Source: Streptomyces sp. CoH27 (GTDB lineage Bacteria > Actinomycetota > Actinomycetes > Streptomycetales > Streptomycetaceae). From it: DNA of 64,000 nt. The notes beneath the pieces are model-generated. The model was not told where the DNA came from. It did no database searches and was given only the letters and a program-made list of their open reading frames with translations. Made by a program: the position numbers and the translations under genes. Every line of letters begins with the position of its first letter. Position 1 is the first letter of the stretch. Where the stretch lies: NCBI RefSeq assembly GCF_020181035.1, contig NZ_JAIQYY010000022.1, forward strand, positions 36,594 to 100,593, written 5' to 3'. Below are positions 43,485 through 52,094 of this stretch, piece by piece.

Positions 43485-44210
43485 TTACGGATAGTACGGG
43501 GTGTACGTGATCGAGGAGACCTTCAGGTATCTCGCGCCGTCTGCTGTGGCCCATGTCGAGTCGTTGGGGTTGCCCGGCCAGTTGCCGCCGACGGCGGTGT
43601 CGACGATGAAGTGCATCCCGACCCCCGGGGCAGTGGTGTACCACTTGGTGCCGGTGATGGTGCCGTCCACGGCGAAGTCGATGTGATCGGGCCACCAGGT
43701 GAACGAGTACGTGTGGTACGTGTTGGTCCAGCCCGCAGAATTTGTCTTCGAGAACTGGGTCTGGGCGTTGTTGGGGTCGTGGAAGGTCTGATAGACGGTG
43801 TTCGGGCTCTGACCGACGATTTCGGCGGCGTCGAACTCCGGCAGCCACGGATTCAGGTAGGCCGCCCATACCGCAGGCAGGAGGCCCTGCCCGTTGGGCA
43901 GGTTCGCGGTGAAGCTGTAAGTGCCGTAGCCGTAGAGTGCCTTGGACTCCACGCGGCCCGAGTAGTACGTGCCGCCCGACTTGTAGGTCTTGATGACGAG
44001 AGTGCTCCCCTCGTACCAGACGCAGTCGGGGATGTAGGTCTCCAACTCGTTGTTGGCGGTCCACCGTCCGCTGATGGTGTTCCACGAGTTGACGGTCTGG
44101 GGGGTTCCCCAGGACGCTGCGTGGGCTTGCGGCTGTCCCAGGAAAAGCAGTGACAGCGCCGCCAGGGCGACAACTATCGGGCGTCCCGGCCTGAGATGTG
44201 CAGATGGCAT
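43485..44210 (-). CDS. Secreted GH16 endo-beta-glucanase-like enzyme
   Basis: This compact 241-residue GH16 enzyme has a signal peptide (about 1-31) and no binding module. The active site is PEFDAAE, with nucleophile Glu125, assisting Asp127 and acid/base Glu130. GH16 members cut beta-1,3/1,4-glucans, laminarin, xyloglucan or marine galactans. A CebR-like operator just upstream favours a beta-glucan. The ATG at 44210 lies behind a recognisable promoter. It is the only exported glycosidase in the window without a lectin module. Confidence 0.85.
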   Translation of the reverse strand: MPSAHLRPGRPIVVALAALSLLFLGQPQAHAASWGTPQTVNSWNTISGRWTANNELETYIPDCVWYEGSTLVIKTYKSGGTYYSGRVESKALYGYGTYSFTANLPNGQGLLPAVWAAYLNPWLPEFDAAEIVGQSPNTVYQTFHDPNNAQTQFSKTNSAGWTNTYHTYSFTWWPDHIDFAVDGTITGTKWYTTAPGVGMHFIVDTAVGGNWPGNPNDSTWATADGARYLKVSSITYTPYYP

Positions 44211-44231
44211 CGCGGCTCCATTGCTCGGATG

Positions 44232-44292
44232 ACATGGGGTGTGGGAGCCGTCCCACGCTCCTTCTATCGCCGGACTGTATGAGTCCGTTCAA
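44232..44292 (-). promoter_or_regulatory. GH16 promoter with CebR-like operator
   Basis: On the minus strand TTGAAC (44292-44287) and GATAGA (44268-44263) are 18 bases apart. The spacer contains GGACT-N5-AGTCC (44272-44286). Just downstream, TGGGAGCCGTCCCA (44242-44255) differs at two central positions from the cellobiose-repressor box TGGGAGCGCTCCCA of streptomycetes. ACATGGGGTGT (44232-44242) abuts it and resembles the ACAT-N3-ATGT sites seen at 6941 and 49139. The box lies where a bound repressor would block elongation. Function is inferred. Confidence 0.55.
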
Positions 44293-44460
44293 CGTCTGAC
44301 AAGATGCGCGGCATGAATCGTTTTTCCGACTTCTGAAGTTGAAGACACCAGGTGTCGCGAGTGCGGTGGGTTGATGAGGGGCTGGTGAGCGGCGATGAGT
44401 GGCGAGGAAGGCATGCGCCGGCGTGGCTGGGGACGCTCGCGCAGCGGCCGCCCGAGAAGT

Positions 44461-44496
44461 GCGTGCATCCGGCGCCTGTGCGCGCCGGGTGCACGC
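44461..44496 (-). terminator. Hairpin after the lectin-CBM32 GH29 gene
   Basis: A 15-bp stem (44461-44475 with 44482-44496) has a single G-T type mismatch and a six-base loop. It starts 17 bases past the stop of the minus-strand GH29 gene, a normal terminator position. The rest of 44288-44512 holds no recognisable gene. Confidence 0.7.
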
Positions 44497-44512
44497 CTCT
44501 TTCGCTCCTCTG

Positions 44513-46456
44513 TCAGGAGGGGATGATCTGCCACTGCTGCCGGGGGAGGGCTGTGTAGGTCCACTGGTTGATGGCGGCTCCGTCGGCGGTGGAGCCGCTG
44601 TCGACGTTGAGGGACAGGCCGCTGAGCCGGTTGGTGAGGAAGTAGTAGCCGCCGCCGGTGGGGGTGATGGCCCACTGCTGCTGGGGTGCGTCGGCGTCGA
44701 CCCAGATGTCGGCGCCTCCGCCGTCCACGCGGGAGAGTCCACCGATTTCCATGAGCGTGCCACTCTTGACGTTGCGGATCTTGTAGTAGCCGTTGTCGGC
44801 CAGGACGATGGTCCACTTCTGGCCGGCCTGCTTCTGCCAGGACGACTGCAGGATGGGGGTGTTGTTGGCGGTGCCGGCACCCGAGACGTCGGCGACCTTG
44901 CCGCTGTGCCGGGCGACGAGGCGGTACACGGTGCCGTCGCCGGGGAAGACGGTGGAGACCAGGGCGGGTGTCGCGGTGCGGCCGCCGATGCGCAGGTTGC
45001 CGATGTTGGCGTAGCCGCCGGTGCCGGCGGTGACCTCGATGCGGACGAAGGCGGCGTTGCGGGCCGGCCATTCGACGAGTTTGGTGGTGTGGTCGCCGGC
45101 CCAGCGGGCGGTGGCGACCTGGGTGAAGGTGGTTCCGTCGGTGCTGGTGGAGATGGTGCAGGCGGTGATGTCGCCGTCGGTGGTGTTGGTGCGGTTCCAC
45201 TGCTTGGGCAGGTATTCGAGGGTGGAGATGTTGCTCCATACGCCGCCCAGGTCGATGGTGATGCTCTGGGGAAGCGGGAGGCTCCAGGTGGACCAACAGG
45301 TCTCGAAGTTCCGGTCACTGAGGCCGTCGATGGCGTTCAGGGGTCCTTCGCCGGTGTGGTATGCGGTGGCGTAGGCGGCCACGGGGGTGACCGGGTGTTC
45401 GGCGCGGAGCATCTGGGTGGGCAGGGGCGGCCGGGAGGTGTGAGGGCCGCCCCAGGCGGCGCCGACCTCGGAGAGCCGGTTGACGATGTTGGTGTCCAGC
45501 ACGCCGTTGCGGTTGGGCGGGCAGTTGAGGATGAACGAGGTGTACTTGGGCTCCAGGTCCGCCAGGTGGGAGAGGATGGAGTCCCTGCTCATCGGATCGG
45601 TCGTGGGCGTCGTCGGATGCCAGAACCACCCGTTGCTGATGGTCTGACCTTGCAGCGAGGCGTAGGTGTTGCCTGTCGGTGAGGTGATGCCGAGTGGCTC
45701 CTCGAAGTAGATCGCGTCGCCGAGGAAGGGCACCGACAGCCCGCCGTGGTCGATCATCACGATGTCGGGCTGCAGGGACTTCACATGTTCCCTGATGCGC
45801 TGGTAGGGGACAGCCTGCTGGCCCATCTGCCAGGCGTAGCCGTCGGTGACGAACATGTCGATGGTGCCGTAGTTGGTGAGCAGTTCGGTGATCTGGTTGA
45901 GGATGTAGGTGATGTTGCCGGGCTGGATGGCCTGGCCGGAGGCGACTTTGTGGCGGGTGTCGTAGGCCTGCACGCTGTAGGTGCGGTCCCAGATCGAGAA
46001 GTACAGGCCGACCTTGAGGCCCTGGGCCCGGAAAGCGGTCACGTACTGCGCGACGATGTCGTGCTTGTAGGAGCTGTTGGCGACGTTGTAGTTGTTGTAG
46101 GCGCTGGGCCACAGACAGAAGCCGTCGTGGTGTTTGGTGGTCAGGACGCCGTAGCTCATCTTCGCCGCCGCAGCGGCCGCCGCCCACTGGGCGCAGTCGA
46201 CCGCCGTGGGCGCGAACAGAGCGGGGTTCTGGCGTGGGGAGGCCCACTCCTGGTTGGTGAACGTGCCCATGTTGAAGTGGTTGAACATGCCGAACCGCAT
46301 GTTCACCAGGTTGCTGAGATTGGTCTGGAGGTCCGCGGCGGCCGCCTGAGGCAGCAGGCGGTCGAAGCCGGGAACCACGGGCAGCGCGCTCGCGGCCACG
46401 GCGGCGCCCGCGGCGCCCAGCAGGGTACGACGGGACAGCCTTCTTCCTGACGACAT
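44513..46456 (-). CDS. Tat-exported GH29 alpha-L-fucosidase with CBM32 and ricin-type lectin
   Basis: The 647-residue enzyme starts at an ATG at 46456 (GGGAG upstream) with a Tat signal (LSRRTLLGAAG). The GH29 barrel (about 45-360) contains MRFGMFNHF, TKHHDGFCLW and the likely nucleophile Asp in MFVTDGYAW. An F5/8-type discoidin domain (CBM32, about 380-510) and a ricin-type lectin (about 520-647) follow. It differs strongly from the other two GH29 proteins here, so it may take other fucosyl linkages. It sits beside a second GH29 gene and opposite a fucose-type importer, supporting L-fucose release. Confidence 0.9.
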   Translation of the reverse strand: MSSGRRLSRRTLLGAAGAAVAASALPVVPGFDRLLPQAAAADLQTNLSNLVNMRFGMFNHFNMGTFTNQEWASPRQNPALFAPTAVDCAQWAAAAAAAKMSYGVLTTKHHDGFCLWPSAYNNYNVANSSYKHDIVAQYVTAFRAQGLKVGLYFSIWDRTYSVQAYDTRHKVASGQAIQPGNITYILNQITELLTNYGTIDMFVTDGYAWQMGQQAVPYQRIREHVKSLQPDIVMIDHGGLSVPFLGDAIYFEEPLGITSPTGNTYASLQGQTISNGWFWHPTTPTTDPMSRDSILSHLADLEPKYTSFILNCPPNRNGVLDTNIVNRLSEVGAAWGGPHTSRPPLPTQMLRAEHPVTPVAAYATAYHTGEGPLNAIDGLSDRNFETCWSTWSLPLPQSITIDLGGVWSNISTLEYLPKQWNRTNTTDGDITACTISTSTDGTTFTQVATARWAGDHTTKLVEWPARNAAFVRIEVTAGTGGYANIGNLRIGGRTATPALVSTVFPGDGTVYRLVARHSGKVADVSGAGTANNTPILQSSWQKQAGQKWTIVLADNGYYKIRNVKSGTLMEIGGLSRVDGGGADIWVDADAPQQQWAITPTGGGYYFLTNRLSGLSLNVDSGSTADGAAINQWTYTALPRQQWQIIPS

Positions 46457-46722
46457 GGGTGTACTCCCGGTTTCGGGTGGCTCTGATGTGTCGGGGGTGA
46501 GGCGGTTGGGACGGACGGCGCGTAGGGCTGCGAAGGCGTCACCCGCCTCGTCGCCTCCGGCGGCAACACCTCGGTCACCGCCGGCGGGCACGCCCTCGTG
46601 GCACCAGGGCCAGCAAAGTGCCGCGGCCGGCCGAGCTCCGCCGGTACGAGACGTCTGCCGACTGGAACTCCCAGCCCCCGCGAGCGAGCCCGCCGCAGCC
46701 GCTTGTCATGCCGGTGCGCGAG
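46457..46722. other. Gap between the two minus-strand fucosidase genes
   Basis: No gene is supported in these 266 bases. A plus-strand peptide (VTRLVASGGNTSVTAGGHAL) has some coding character but cannot be assigned. The left part should contain the 5' region of the GH29 gene starting at 46456. Confidence 0.3.
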
Positions 46723-48954
46723 TCACAGCGCCGTGAAGGTCCACAGCAGGTTGGTGCTGCTTCCGTACGTCCACTGCTTGGTGACGGAGCCCGAGGCGAC
46801 GTTGCCGCCGCCGTCGAGGACGAGGCCGGTGGTGCGGTTGGCGATCGTGTGGCGGCCGTCGCCTCGGTGGATGATCGTCCACTGCTGGTTCGTACCGCCG
46901 TTCCATGGCGCCTGCCTGGCCGCTGAACCGTCGGCGGTGGCTCCCCAGCCGTCGGCGACCATGCCGTTGGTGCGGTTCACCAGCTTGTAGTAGCCGCCGC
47001 CTACCTCGACCGCCTGCCACTGGAGGTTGGAACTGCCGTCCCAGGTCCACTGTTTGAGGTTGGACCCGGAGGCCACGTTGCCGCCGCCGTCCAGGGCCAG
47101 ACCGTCGGTGACGTTGGTGATACGGAGGTACGTCGACGGATTGAGCTGGACCTTCAACGAGGTGACCTGGTCGTTGTTGCCCGTGACCCTGAGGTCGGGG
47201 TTGTCGGCGGTGAAGGTCCATGAGGTGCCGGAGAAGTTGTCTCCCGAGTATCCGATCACCTGGAAGCCGGAAGCCAGGCGCAGGGACGAGAGGCTGAGGG
47301 GGCCGAGGCCGGCGAGCGTCAGCTGGTCCGCGGTGTAGTCGCCGACAGGGAGCACGGCGGTCGCGCCCGAGTAGTTGATGTCCCCGAAGACCACGGCGCC
47401 GGAGAGGGGCCGCAGGCTGGGGATCTGCCCGGGAAAGGAGAGCTTCAGAACGTACGCGTTGGCGCTGAACGGCGCCGACGACGGCAGGGTCACCTTCAGT
47501 CCGGAGGCGTCCTGCGCAGGCGTGGCGAGCCTGATGTAGGTGCCGGCTGTCGAGTCGAGCAGCTCGACCGAGGTCAGCGAGGAGAGATCGATCCGGTCGG
47601 AGCTGAGAGTCTTGATCGTCAGCGAACTGCCGGGCCAGCCCAGGACGGTCGCGTACAGGACGTTGCCTGCCTTGTTCCGGGTGAAGCGGATGTCCTGTGC
47701 GGTGCCGGCCGTCGGAGTGGTGAAGGAGCCGCCACCCATTTTCGTCGGGCCTTCGCCGTACGCCGTCCAGGGCCGGGTCGCGTAGACCGACTCGCCGAAG
47801 CGCTTCAGGTAGTCGCCGATGCCGAGCAGGACGTCCTTCTGTCCCTGCGGGATCGTGCCGTCGGCCATCGGCGCGATGTTCAGCAGCATGTTGCCGTTCT
47901 TGCTGACCCGGTCGATGAGTGAGTGCAGCATCTGCTGGGTGCTGTAGTAGCCGATGCCCTGCGTGTAGCACCAGCTGGAGCTGGAGATGCTGTCATCGGT
48001 CAGCCAGTACGGCGCGGTCAGGTCGGCCGGGCCGCCGCGCTCGTAGTCGAAGACCTCGCCCTTGCTGTCGAGGCCGTCCTTGTAGGTGGCGACGACCTCG
48101 CGGCCCCAGGCGTTGGCCTGGTTGTAATAGTACGACAGGAAGTTCAGGCGCTGTGTCTCGTCGACCGCGTCCAGCTTGAAGTCCTGCCAGAGGATGTCCG
48201 GTTGGGCGAGGTCGATGACCTCCTTCAGTTTGTCGTACCAGAGCTGGTTCTCCTGCGCCCTGCTCAACTGCCCGTAGAGCTTCTCCAGGCTCGGGTCCGA
48301 CTGGGCGGGGACGTGGTCGTAGTAGCCGTTGAAGTTGTACGCGTGGTGCATGGCGACCAGCAGCCTGAGCCCCTTGGCCCGGATCGCCGTGGTGAACAGT
48401 TGCAGGAGGTTGAGCTTCGGGCCCTTGGCGACCGAGTTCCACTCGTTGACCTGGCTGTTCCACATGGAGAAGCCATCGTGGTGTTCGGCTACCGGTCCGG
48501 CGAATCGCGCGCCCGCGTCGACGAACAGCTGCGCCCACGCGTCGGGGTCGAAGTTGCCGCCCGCCGACTTGAGCGTCGGCGCGAACTGCACGGTGTTCCC
48601 GGCCAGGTCCTTCGCCCCGTTGATGAAGTTGTGGTACGGCCACACGGACGGGTCGCCGTAGGTCGCGATGTGGTGCTGGTTGGCCGCGCTGCCGGCTATG
48701 TACATGTTGCGCGGGTACCACTCGCTGTCGTAGGCGGGAACGCTGAAGACGCCCCAGTGGAAGTAGATGCCGAACTTGGCGTCCTGGAACCACTCGGGGG
48801 CGGGCGGGTGCTGGTCGACCGAGGGCCACGCCGGTGTGTAGGTACTTGGTGCCGCCTGTGCGACGCCGGCCCCGAGGCCGCCGCCGGCGACGGCTGCCGC
48901 CGCGACACCTGTGGCGGCGGCCAGGAGCTGGCGTCTGTTGAACGAGCTCGACAT
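46723..48954 (-). CDS. Tat-exported GH29 alpha-L-fucosidase with crystallin-like and ricin-type lectin domains
   Basis: This 743-residue paralogue of the enzyme at 16270 begins with a Tat signal (FNRRQLLAAATG). The GH29 barrel includes AKFGIYFHWG, AEHHDGFSMWNS and the nucleophile Asp in ILWQDFKL. After a beta-sandwich comes a beta/gamma-crystallin-like insert of about 90 residues (starting VVFGDINYSG), absent from the paralogue. The lectin follows (about 605-743, GNVASGSNLKQW repeats). The ATG at 48954 has AGGGATG upstream. It is divergent from the importer operon and shares its regulatory gap, so coordinated induction is likely. Confidence 0.9.
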   Translation of the reverse strand: MSSSFNRRQLLAAATGVAAAAVAGGGLGAGVAQAAPSTYTPAWPSVDQHPPAPEWFQDAKFGIYFHWGVFSVPAYDSEWYPRNMYIAGSAANQHHIATYGDPSVWPYHNFINGAKDLAGNTVQFAPTLKSAGGNFDPDAWAQLFVDAGARFAGPVAEHHDGFSMWNSQVNEWNSVAKGPKLNLLQLFTTAIRAKGLRLLVAMHHAYNFNGYYDHVPAQSDPSLEKLYGQLSRAQENQLWYDKLKEVIDLAQPDILWQDFKLDAVDETQRLNFLSYYYNQANAWGREVVATYKDGLDSKGEVFDYERGGPADLTAPYWLTDDSISSSSWCYTQGIGYYSTQQMLHSLIDRVSKNGNMLLNIAPMADGTIPQGQKDVLLGIGDYLKRFGESVYATRPWTAYGEGPTKMGGGSFTTPTAGTAQDIRFTRNKAGNVLYATVLGWPGSSLTIKTLSSDRIDLSSLTSVELLDSTAGTYIRLATPAQDASGLKVTLPSSAPFSANAYVLKLSFPGQIPSLRPLSGAVVFGDINYSGATAVLPVGDYTADQLTLAGLGPLSLSSLRLASGFQVIGYSGDNFSGTSWTFTADNPDLRVTGNNDQVTSLKVQLNPSTYLRITNVTDGLALDGGGNVASGSNLKQWTWDGSSNLQWQAVEVGGGYYKLVNRTNGMVADGWGATADGSAARQAPWNGGTNQQWTIIHRGDGRHTIANRTTGLVLDGGGNVASGSVTKQWTYGSSTNLLWTFTAL

Positions 48955-49052
48955 GAGGACATCCCTGATGTGGGGGACAAGGGGGGCACACGACACCCAC
49001 GGCTCTGGAGCGCCGGAGGTTACGCACGAAGTTCGACCATGTGACGCACTGA

Positions 49053-49422
49053 TGTCAACAGGCGTGCAGGGATGAAAGCACCCCTCTGACGTGTTGATTT
49101 GTCGCATATAGGCACTATCACCCCCACTATCGGATGCTAGACATGGAATGTCTTGGGGGTGTGCGGCGGGGGTGCCGCCACACGGGGAGTCCGCAGGCAA
49201 GCCGTCGGCGCATCACGAATACGCATCATTGATGGGATTGATTTAGCTCTCGGCCCGCGCCTGCGAGCTCCGAACGCCTCTCGTTTCCAGTGTTTTGACC
49301 CGACACCTAGACAGCCCCCTCGGTCGCCGCCTATACATACATCCCATGTCTTCGATGTGGCGGCACACCGCTGTCACCCAGCACACCAACTCCCGCTCCG
49401 GGACAAGCGCGAGGAAGTACTG
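49053..49422. promoter_or_regulatory. Divergent regulatory region between GH29 and the fucose-type importer
   Basis: TTGACA on the minus strand (49058-49053) is a -35 candidate for the fucosidase gene, though its -10 is poor. On the plus strand TTGATT (49094-49099) and TATCAC (49116-49121) are 16 bases apart. AGACATGGAATGTCT (49139-49153) is a perfect 6-3-6 palindrome just downstream, and ACATCCCATGT (49339-49349) is a second ACAT-N3-ATGT site. Both match the class found at 6941-6951. The leader to the lipoprotein ATG is long, and another start site may exist near the second palindrome. Confidence 0.55.
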
Positions 49423-50481
49423 ATGAGACTCAGAGCTGCTCTCTGTTCCACCGCCTCAGCCCTGACCGCCCTGGCGCTGCTCAGCGCCTGCAGCGGCTCG
49501 GGCACCGCCTCGTCGAGCAGTTCCCCGCTGGTCGGCGTCGACTACCCCCGCTCCGACACCGACTTCTGGAACTCGTACATCAAGTACACGCCCAAGTACG
49601 CCGGACAGCTGAGCCTGTCGCTGAAGACGACGAACTCGCAGAACGACGTCGCCAAACTGACCGCCAACGCGCAGACGTTCATCAGCCAGGGTGTGAAGGG
49701 CATCGCGATGGCGCCCCAGGACACTGCCGCCATCGCGCCGACGCTGGCGCAGCTGGAGGCGAAGAAGATCCCCGTCGTCACCATCGACACCCGCCCCGAC
49801 AGCGGCAAGGTGTTCATGGTGGTGCGGGCCGACAACCGCGCCTACGGCGAGAAGGCCTGCCAGTTCCTCGGCACGAAGCTGAACGGCAAGGGCAAGGTCG
49901 TCATGCTGGAGGGCGGCCTCGACTCGATCAACGGCCGTGACCGCACCGAGGCGTTCAACGACTGCATGAAGAAGAACTACCCCGGCATCAAGGTGCTCGG
50001 TGAGGCCACCAACTGGGACGGCGCGGTGGCCGCGCAGAAGCTGCAGACCGACCTGACCGCCAACCCGGACATCAAGGGCGTCTACATGGAGTCCAGCTTC
50101 GCCCTGTCCGGCACGCTCCAGGTACTCAAGCAGAAGGGCCTGCTGGTCGGCCCGAAGGACGAGAAGCACGTCTTCATCGTGTCCAATGACGGCATCCCCG
50201 AGGAGCTCAAGGACATCGCGGCCGGCAACATCGACGCCACCGTCTCCCAGCCGGCCGACCTGTACGCCAAGTACGCCCTGTACTACCTGAAGGCAGCGAT
50301 CGACGGGAAGACGTTCAAGCCCGGCAAGACCGACCACAACAGCACCATCATCCAGGTCCGCGAGGGTCTGCTGGAGGACCAGCTCTCCGCCCCCCTGGTC
50401 ACCGCCGATGGCGGCACCTATGGCGGCGTGTCCAGCGTCAAGAGCACCGACAGCTCCCTGTGGGGCAACAGCCTCGGCTGA
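49423..50481 (+). CDS. Sugar-binding lipoprotein of an Rbs-type ABC importer
   Basis: The 352-residue protein has a lipobox (LLSACSGSG, Cys near 23) and a periplasmic-binding-protein family 4 fold (peripla_BP_4). Characteristic segments include VGVDYPRSDTDFWNSY and VKGIAMAPQDTAA. Such proteins bind monosaccharides. Given the downstream L-fuconate dehydratase, lactonase and FucU mutarotase, L-fucose (or the related L-galactose) is the likely ligand. The ATG at 49423 follows GAGGAAG. It is the first gene of an operon extending to about 61172. Confidence 0.88.
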   Translation: MRLRAALCSTASALTALALLSACSGSGTASSSSSPLVGVDYPRSDTDFWNSYIKYTPKYAGQLSLSLKTTNSQNDVAKLTANAQTFISQGVKGIAMAPQDTAAIAPTLAQLEAKKIPVVTIDTRPDSGKVFMVVRADNRAYGEKACQFLGTKLNGKGKVVMLEGGLDSINGRDRTEAFNDCMKKNYPGIKVLGEATNWDGAVAAQKLQTDLTANPDIKGVYMESSFALSGTLQVLKQKGLLVGPKDEKHVFIVSNDGIPEELKDIAAGNIDATVSQPADLYAKYALYYLKAAIDGKTFKPGKTDHNSTIIQVREGLLEDQLSAPLVTADGGTYGGVSSVKSTDSSLWGNSLG

Positions 50482-50528
50482 CCTGCCCTGTCAGTCACCC
50501 AACGGCTAACGAATACAAGGCGGTTGTG

Positions 50529-52094
50529 ATGAGCGACGGGGAGCGAGCAGTCAGCCCCGCGCCCGCCCCGGCGGACGACGGACGATCCCAGGTGGGCCCG
50601 CCCGTCGTCGAGGCGACGGGCATAGTCAAACGATTCGGTCCGACGGTGGCCCTCAACGGCGCCCGGATCACCATCAGGCCCGGCGAGACCCACGCGCTCG
50701 TCGGCCGCAACGGTGCCGGCAAGTCGACGCTCGTGTCGGTCCTCACCGGCCTGCAGGCCCCCGACGAGGGAACGGTCACCTTCGGCGGCAGCCCCGCACC
50801 GCGACTCGCGGACCGCGACGCCTGGCGCGAGCGCGTGGCCTGCGTCTACCAGAAGTCGACGATCATCCCCACCCTGACCGTCGCCGAGAACCTCTTCCTG
50901 AACCGGCATGACCACGGCCGCAGCCGGCTCATCAGCTGGCAGACTCTGCGCCGGCGGGCGCAGGAGCTGCTGACGACGTGGTCGGTGGACGTCGACCCGC
51001 AGACCTCGGCCGGTGAGCTGAGCGTGGAGCAGCGGCAGTTCGTGGAGATCGCCCGGGCGCTGTCCTTCGGAGCCCGGTTCATCATCCTCGACGAGCCGAC
51101 CGCCCAGCTCGACGGTGCGGCCATCAACCGGCTCTTCGACCGCATCCGCGACCTGCAGCGCCAGGGCGTGACCTTCCTGTTCATCAGCCACCACCTCCAG
51201 GAGGTCTACGACATCTGCGACATGGTGACGGTGTTCCGCGACGCCCGGCACATCGTGACCGCGCCGGTCGCGGAGCTTGCCCGCACCGAACTGGTCGCCG
51301 CGATGACCGGCGAGGCGGCGGCCGACCGGCTGCAGGTGCGGTCGAGCACCCTGGACCGCGCCGCCACGCCCGCGCTGTCCGTGCAGGCGCTGGGCAGTGA
51401 CGGCGCTTACGGTGATGTGACCTTCCAGGTGGGCGCCGGGGAGATCGTCGGACTCGCGGGTGCCGCCGGCAGTGGTCGTACCGAGGTCGCCGAGACCGTC
51501 GTAGGACTGCGGGCGGCCCATGCGGGCGAGGTGGAGATCGCCGGGCGGCGACCCCGGCCGGGCAGCGTGCCCGCCGCGCTCGCCGCGGGCGCCGGGTTCG
51601 TCCCCCAGGACCGGCACCACCAAGGCTTCGTGCCCGACATGTCGATCGCGGACAACGCCACGCTGTCCGTTCCTCACCGGCTGGGCAGGAACGGCTTCCT
51701 CAGCCGTGACCGGCGGGACCGGCTCGCCGGCAACATGATCGAGAAGCTGGCGATCAAGACGCCGGGACCTGAACTGCCCGTCTCCGCACTCTCGGGCGGC
51801 AACCAGCAGAAGGTCGTCATGGCCCGCGCCCTGGCGGACGACCCGCGCCTGCTGGTGCTGATCAACCCGACCGCGGGTGTGGACGTGCGCTCCAAGGAGT
51901 TCCTCCTCGGCAAGGTCGAGGAAACCGCCGAGTCCGGCACCGGAGTGCTCATCGCCTCCGACGAACTCGACGACCTGCGCATGTGCGACCGGGTCCTGGT
52001 GATGTTCCAGGGCCGGGTGACCTCGGAGATGGCCCGCGGCTGGCACGACCACGAACTCGTGGCCGCGATGGAAGGAGTGGACTTGAATGCCTGA
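50529..52094 (+). CDS. Double ATPase of the Rbs-type sugar importer
   Basis: This 521-residue protein contains two fused ABC ATPase domains, as in RbsA/XylG. The N-terminal half has Walker A GRNGAGKST, the signature ELSVEQRQFVEIARAL and Walker B FIILDEPTAQLD. The C-terminal half has a degenerate Walker A (GAAGSGRTE), LSGGNQQKVVMARAL and LLVLINPTAGVD. In this family the second Walker B often departs from the DEP consensus. It starts at an ATG at 50529 with AAGGCGG upstream. It powers the importer with the neighbouring lipoprotein and permease. Confidence 0.92.
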   Translation: MSDGERAVSPAPAPADDGRSQVGPPVVEATGIVKRFGPTVALNGARITIRPGETHALVGRNGAGKSTLVSVLTGLQAPDEGTVTFGGSPAPRLADRDAWRERVACVYQKSTIIPTLTVAENLFLNRHDHGRSRLISWQTLRRRAQELLTTWSVDVDPQTSAGELSVEQRQFVEIARALSFGARFIILDEPTAQLDGAAINRLFDRIRDLQRQGVTFLFISHHLQEVYDICDMVTVFRDARHIVTAPVAELARTELVAAMTGEAAADRLQVRSSTLDRAATPALSVQALGSDGAYGDVTFQVGAGEIVGLAGAAGSGRTEVAETVVGLRAAHAGEVEIAGRRPRPGSVPAALAAGAGFVPQDRHHQGFVPDMSIADNATLSVPHRLGRNGFLSRDRRDRLAGNMIEKLAIKTPGPELPVSALSGGNQQKVVMARALADDPRLLVLINPTAGVDVRSKEFLLGKVEETAESGTGVLIASDELDDLRMCDRVLVMFQGRVTSEMARGWHDHELVAAMEGVDLNA

